A stretch of 5,399 nt of DNA. Origin: Bacillota bacterium (lineage in GTDB: Bacteria > Bacillota > Clostridia > Lachnospirales > Anaerotignaceae). Made by a program: the position numbers and the translations under genes. Positions within the stretch are counted from its first letter, which is position 1. Each line of letters starts with the position of its first letter. Positions 4,309-5,399 of this stretch are shown here, piece by piece. Below the pieces are notes generated by a model. It was not told the DNA's origin and did not search any database. It was given only the letters and a program-made list of their open reading frames with translations. The DNA lies in assembly GCA_019422105.1 (NCBI GenBank), contig JAHZDZ010000028.1, positions 1 through 5,399 of the forward strand. Direction: 5' to 3'.

Positions 4309-4344
4309 GGGCAAGGTTGTAAAAGACCTTGCCCTTTTCTTTTT
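4309..4344 (+). terminator. Intrinsic terminator of the 177-residue gene
   Basis: GGGCAAGGT (4309-4317) pairs perfectly with ACCTTGCCC (4326-4334) around an 8-base loop, followed by TTTTCTTTTT. It lies 27 bases after the stop codon. Confidence 0.92.
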
Positions 4345-4361
4345 GCCTGTTGGATGGTTCA

Positions 4362-4427
4362 TGCTTTTTCATGGATTTTGATACTTTTTCAAAGCGGGCT
4401 ATTACTTTTTGATGCTTTTTCTTACTT
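4362..4427 (-). repeat. Inverted copies of the AAAAAGTAAG repeat family
   Basis: TACTTTTTCA (4382-4391) is the reverse complement of TGAAAAAGTA at 1228 and 1249. TTACTTTTTGATGCTT (4402-4417) is the exact reverse complement of 1286-1301. Related GCTTTTTC units lie at 4363 and 4414. The 16-bp match between two intergenic regions about 3.1 kb apart is unlikely by chance. The function is unknown. Confidence 0.55.
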
Positions 4428-4505
4428 GATTTATATATTTTGATAGGGTGCTTTTGAATTCTCAAAAACGAAGATTTAAGAGAGAAAAAACAATACTTAA
4501 AAACA

Positions 4506-4521
4506 GGCATGATTTTGTGCC
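4506..4521. repeat. Short inverted repeat upstream of the serine recombinase gene
   Basis: GGCA (4506-4509) and TGCC (4518-4521) flank eight bases. The AT-rich interval 4430-4555 is where a resolution (res) site would normally lie next to a resolvase gene, but I cannot define three subsites. The rest of 4436-4554 shows nothing else. Confidence 0.25.
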
Positions 4522-4554
4522 AAAAATCAAATCAAAACTTTTGTCAAAAACATA

Positions 4555-4583
4555 TTTACAAAAATAACCGTTTATGATAAAAT
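4555..4583 (+). promoter_or_regulatory. Promoter of the serine recombinase gene
   Basis: TTTACA (4555-4560), a 17-base spacer and TAAAAT (4578-4583) make a good sigma-70 promoter, with transcription starting near 4590. That is only about 11-20 bases before the possible start codons, so the leader is very short. Confidence 0.75.
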
Positions 4584-4600
4584 GGTGGTAAAGAAAGGCG

Positions 4601-5167
4601 GTGCGGATTTTGCGGTTAGGTTATGCGAGAGTATCAACAGAGAGCCAGAATTTGGACAGGCAGATTGATGCTTTGAACCAGTATGGCGTGGATGAAATCT
4701 ATACAGAAAAGATGACGGGGACAAAGGCACACAGGCCAGAGCTTGACAAGGTGCGGCTAAGAGCACGGGCGGGGGACGCAATAGTGGTGGAAAGCCTTTC
4801 AAGGCTGGGCCGCAGCACAAAAGATTTGCTGAACCTATTGGATGATTTTGAAAGGAAAGGTATCCAATTGGTGAGCTTGAAAGAAGATATAGATACCGCC
4901 ACGCCCACGGGCAAGCTATTGGTTACGGTTCTGTCAGCTTTAAGCCAGTTTGAAAGGGATTTGATTGTTCAGAGGACAAACGAGGGCTTAAAGGCTGCCA
5001 GAGCACGCGGACGCAAGGGCGGCCGACCAAAAGCCGACCAAAAGGCGGTGGAGAAGGCCGTCAAGCTATATGAAGCACAAACGCACAGCATTAAGGAAAT
5101 AACACAAATCACTGGAATATCACAGGCCACGCTTTACCGGGCCTTAAAGCAAGCGGTGGAACCGTAG
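4601..5167 (+). CDS. Serine recombinase (resolvase/invertase family)
   Basis: The 188-residue length is typical of Tn3-type resolvases and Hin/Pin-type invertases. Residues 6-13 read LGYARVST with catalytic Ser12 and Arg10. Arg68 and Arg71 lie in ESLSRLGRS, and a conserved ALSQFERDL at 113-121 leads into the E-helix. A basic linker with RGRKGGRPK (136-144) precedes a C-terminal helix-turn-helix at about 162-183 (HSIKEITQITGISQATLYRA). All key residues are present, so the enzyme should be active in strand exchange. The GTG at 4601 has AAAGG only two bases upstream; TTG at 4610 (giving MRLGYARVS) has better spacing and may be the true start. It probably resolves multimers or cointegrates, or inverts a segment. 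Having both serine and tyrosine recombinases in a 5.3-kb element is unusual. No terminator follows closely before the circular junction. Confidence 0.93.
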   Translation: MRILRLGYARVSTESQNLDRQIDALNQYGVDEIYTEKMTGTKAHRPELDKVRLRARAGDAIVVESLSRLGRSTKDLLNLLDDFERKGIQLVSLKEDIDTATPTGKLLVTVLSALSQFERDLIVQRTNEGLKAARARGRKGGRPKADQKAVEKAVKLYEAQTHSIKEITQITGISQATLYRALKQAVEP

Positions 5168-5342
5168 TTTTTTTAAGTTCCGTTTTATAAAAAAGTATTG
5201 TATTTTTGAGTTTTTTTATGTACAATCAATTTAGAATCACCATAACCTACGGCTTGAACTTACACCAACCTGTTTTACACAAAATGCCTCGAAAATGCTT
5301 TTTAAAAACGCGTATTTTCGGCGAAACACACAAAAATTTCCG
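5168..5342. other. AT-rich intergenic region with hairpins, before the junction
   Basis: No gene is seen. An imperfect long hairpin centres on CGAAAAT (near 5290) and ATTTTCG (near 5315). ATTGTA (near 5197) and TACAAT (near 5221) are inverted, about 18 bases apart. ACACCAACCTGTT (5262-5274) resembles the right arm of the 139-180 hairpin (ACACCAACCTACTGT). On a circle this region and 1-140 form one continuous non-coding segment between the two recombinase genes, a natural place for recombination sites or an origin. Confidence 0.5.
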
Positions 5343-5399
5343 CCACCTGCCATTTCGGTAGGTTTTGGTGTGGCGCAGACGGCAGGGCAGGTTACTGAT
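5343..5399. repeat. Right copy of 57-bp terminal direct repeat; candidate attachment site
   Basis: This stretch is identical to 2-58 and ends exactly at the last base of the window. See the left copy for internal structure. The clean end favours a circular molecule read slightly past one turn, but an element bounded by att repeats would look the same. Confidence 0.75.

Noticed and set aside
3562..4362. Long minus-strand open frame (266 codons)
   Set aside because: It lies antisense to the 177-residue gene, which has a good ribosome binding site, promoter and terminator. The antisense product is rich in Phe, Cys and Arg with no family pattern, typical of a shadow frame, and it runs through the terminator.
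5162..5261. Hairpin pairing CCGTAG with CTACGG and AAGTTC with GAACTT after the serine recombinase
   Set aside because: The two pairings are in a non-nested order and far apart, so they do not make one stem; no terminator can be claimed.
1..5399. tRNA, rRNA, tmRNA or RNase P RNA genes
   Set aside because: No cloverleaf with T-loop GGTTCRA-type pattern or conserved cores was found by eye; the 57-bp repeat does not resemble a tRNA 3' end.

Overview
The window looks like a small mobile element from a gut-type Firmicute (Clostridia, perhaps Lachnospiraceae or Oscillospiraceae). This is inferred from moderate AT content, AAGGAGG and AGGGGGTGA-type ribosome binding sites, sigma-70 promoters of Gram-positive style, and protein sequence character; it is not proven. 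Bases 2-58 recur exactly as 5343-5399, ending on the last base. The sequence therefore closes on itself as a circle of about 5341 bp, either a free circular form or an element whose two attachment-site copies were captured.

Layout: 1-190 holds the junction or attachment region and a strong terminator. 243-1220 (+) is a tyrosine recombinase. 1221-1426 is a repeat- and hairpin-rich intergenic stretch with a terminator. 1427-1636 (-) is a small XRE-type repressor, divergent from a two-helix membrane protein (1806-2075, +). 2121-2660 contains two near-duplicate control modules (operator array, promoter, conserved leader, intrinsic terminator), each ahead of a tiny gene (2300-2470 and 2676-2855). 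2856-3600 is about 745 bases with no convincing gene but dense hairpins, a pyrimidine tract and a GC-rich palindrome cluster; it may be a large structured RNA or a decayed region. 3748-4281 (+) encodes an unrecognised 177-residue protein with its own promoter and terminator. 4601-5167 (+) is a serine recombinase of the resolvase/invertase family, also with a clear promoter. 5168-5342 is non-coding.

How it may work together: the XRE protein probably autoregulates through two palindromic operators of the form AGTAAA-N4-TTTACT. Five further sites of almost the same form (AGTCAA-N4-TTGACT) cover the -35 boxes or upstream regions of the two small-gene promoters, so one repressor may silence most of the element. 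The two small genes, and the integrase, each lie directly behind an intrinsic terminator with no visible promoter in between, which suggests a second, antitermination-like control layer. No replication initiator, relaxase or cargo gene of recognised type is present. Maintenance may therefore depend on integration, on host or helper functions, or on the uncharacterised protein or RNA region.
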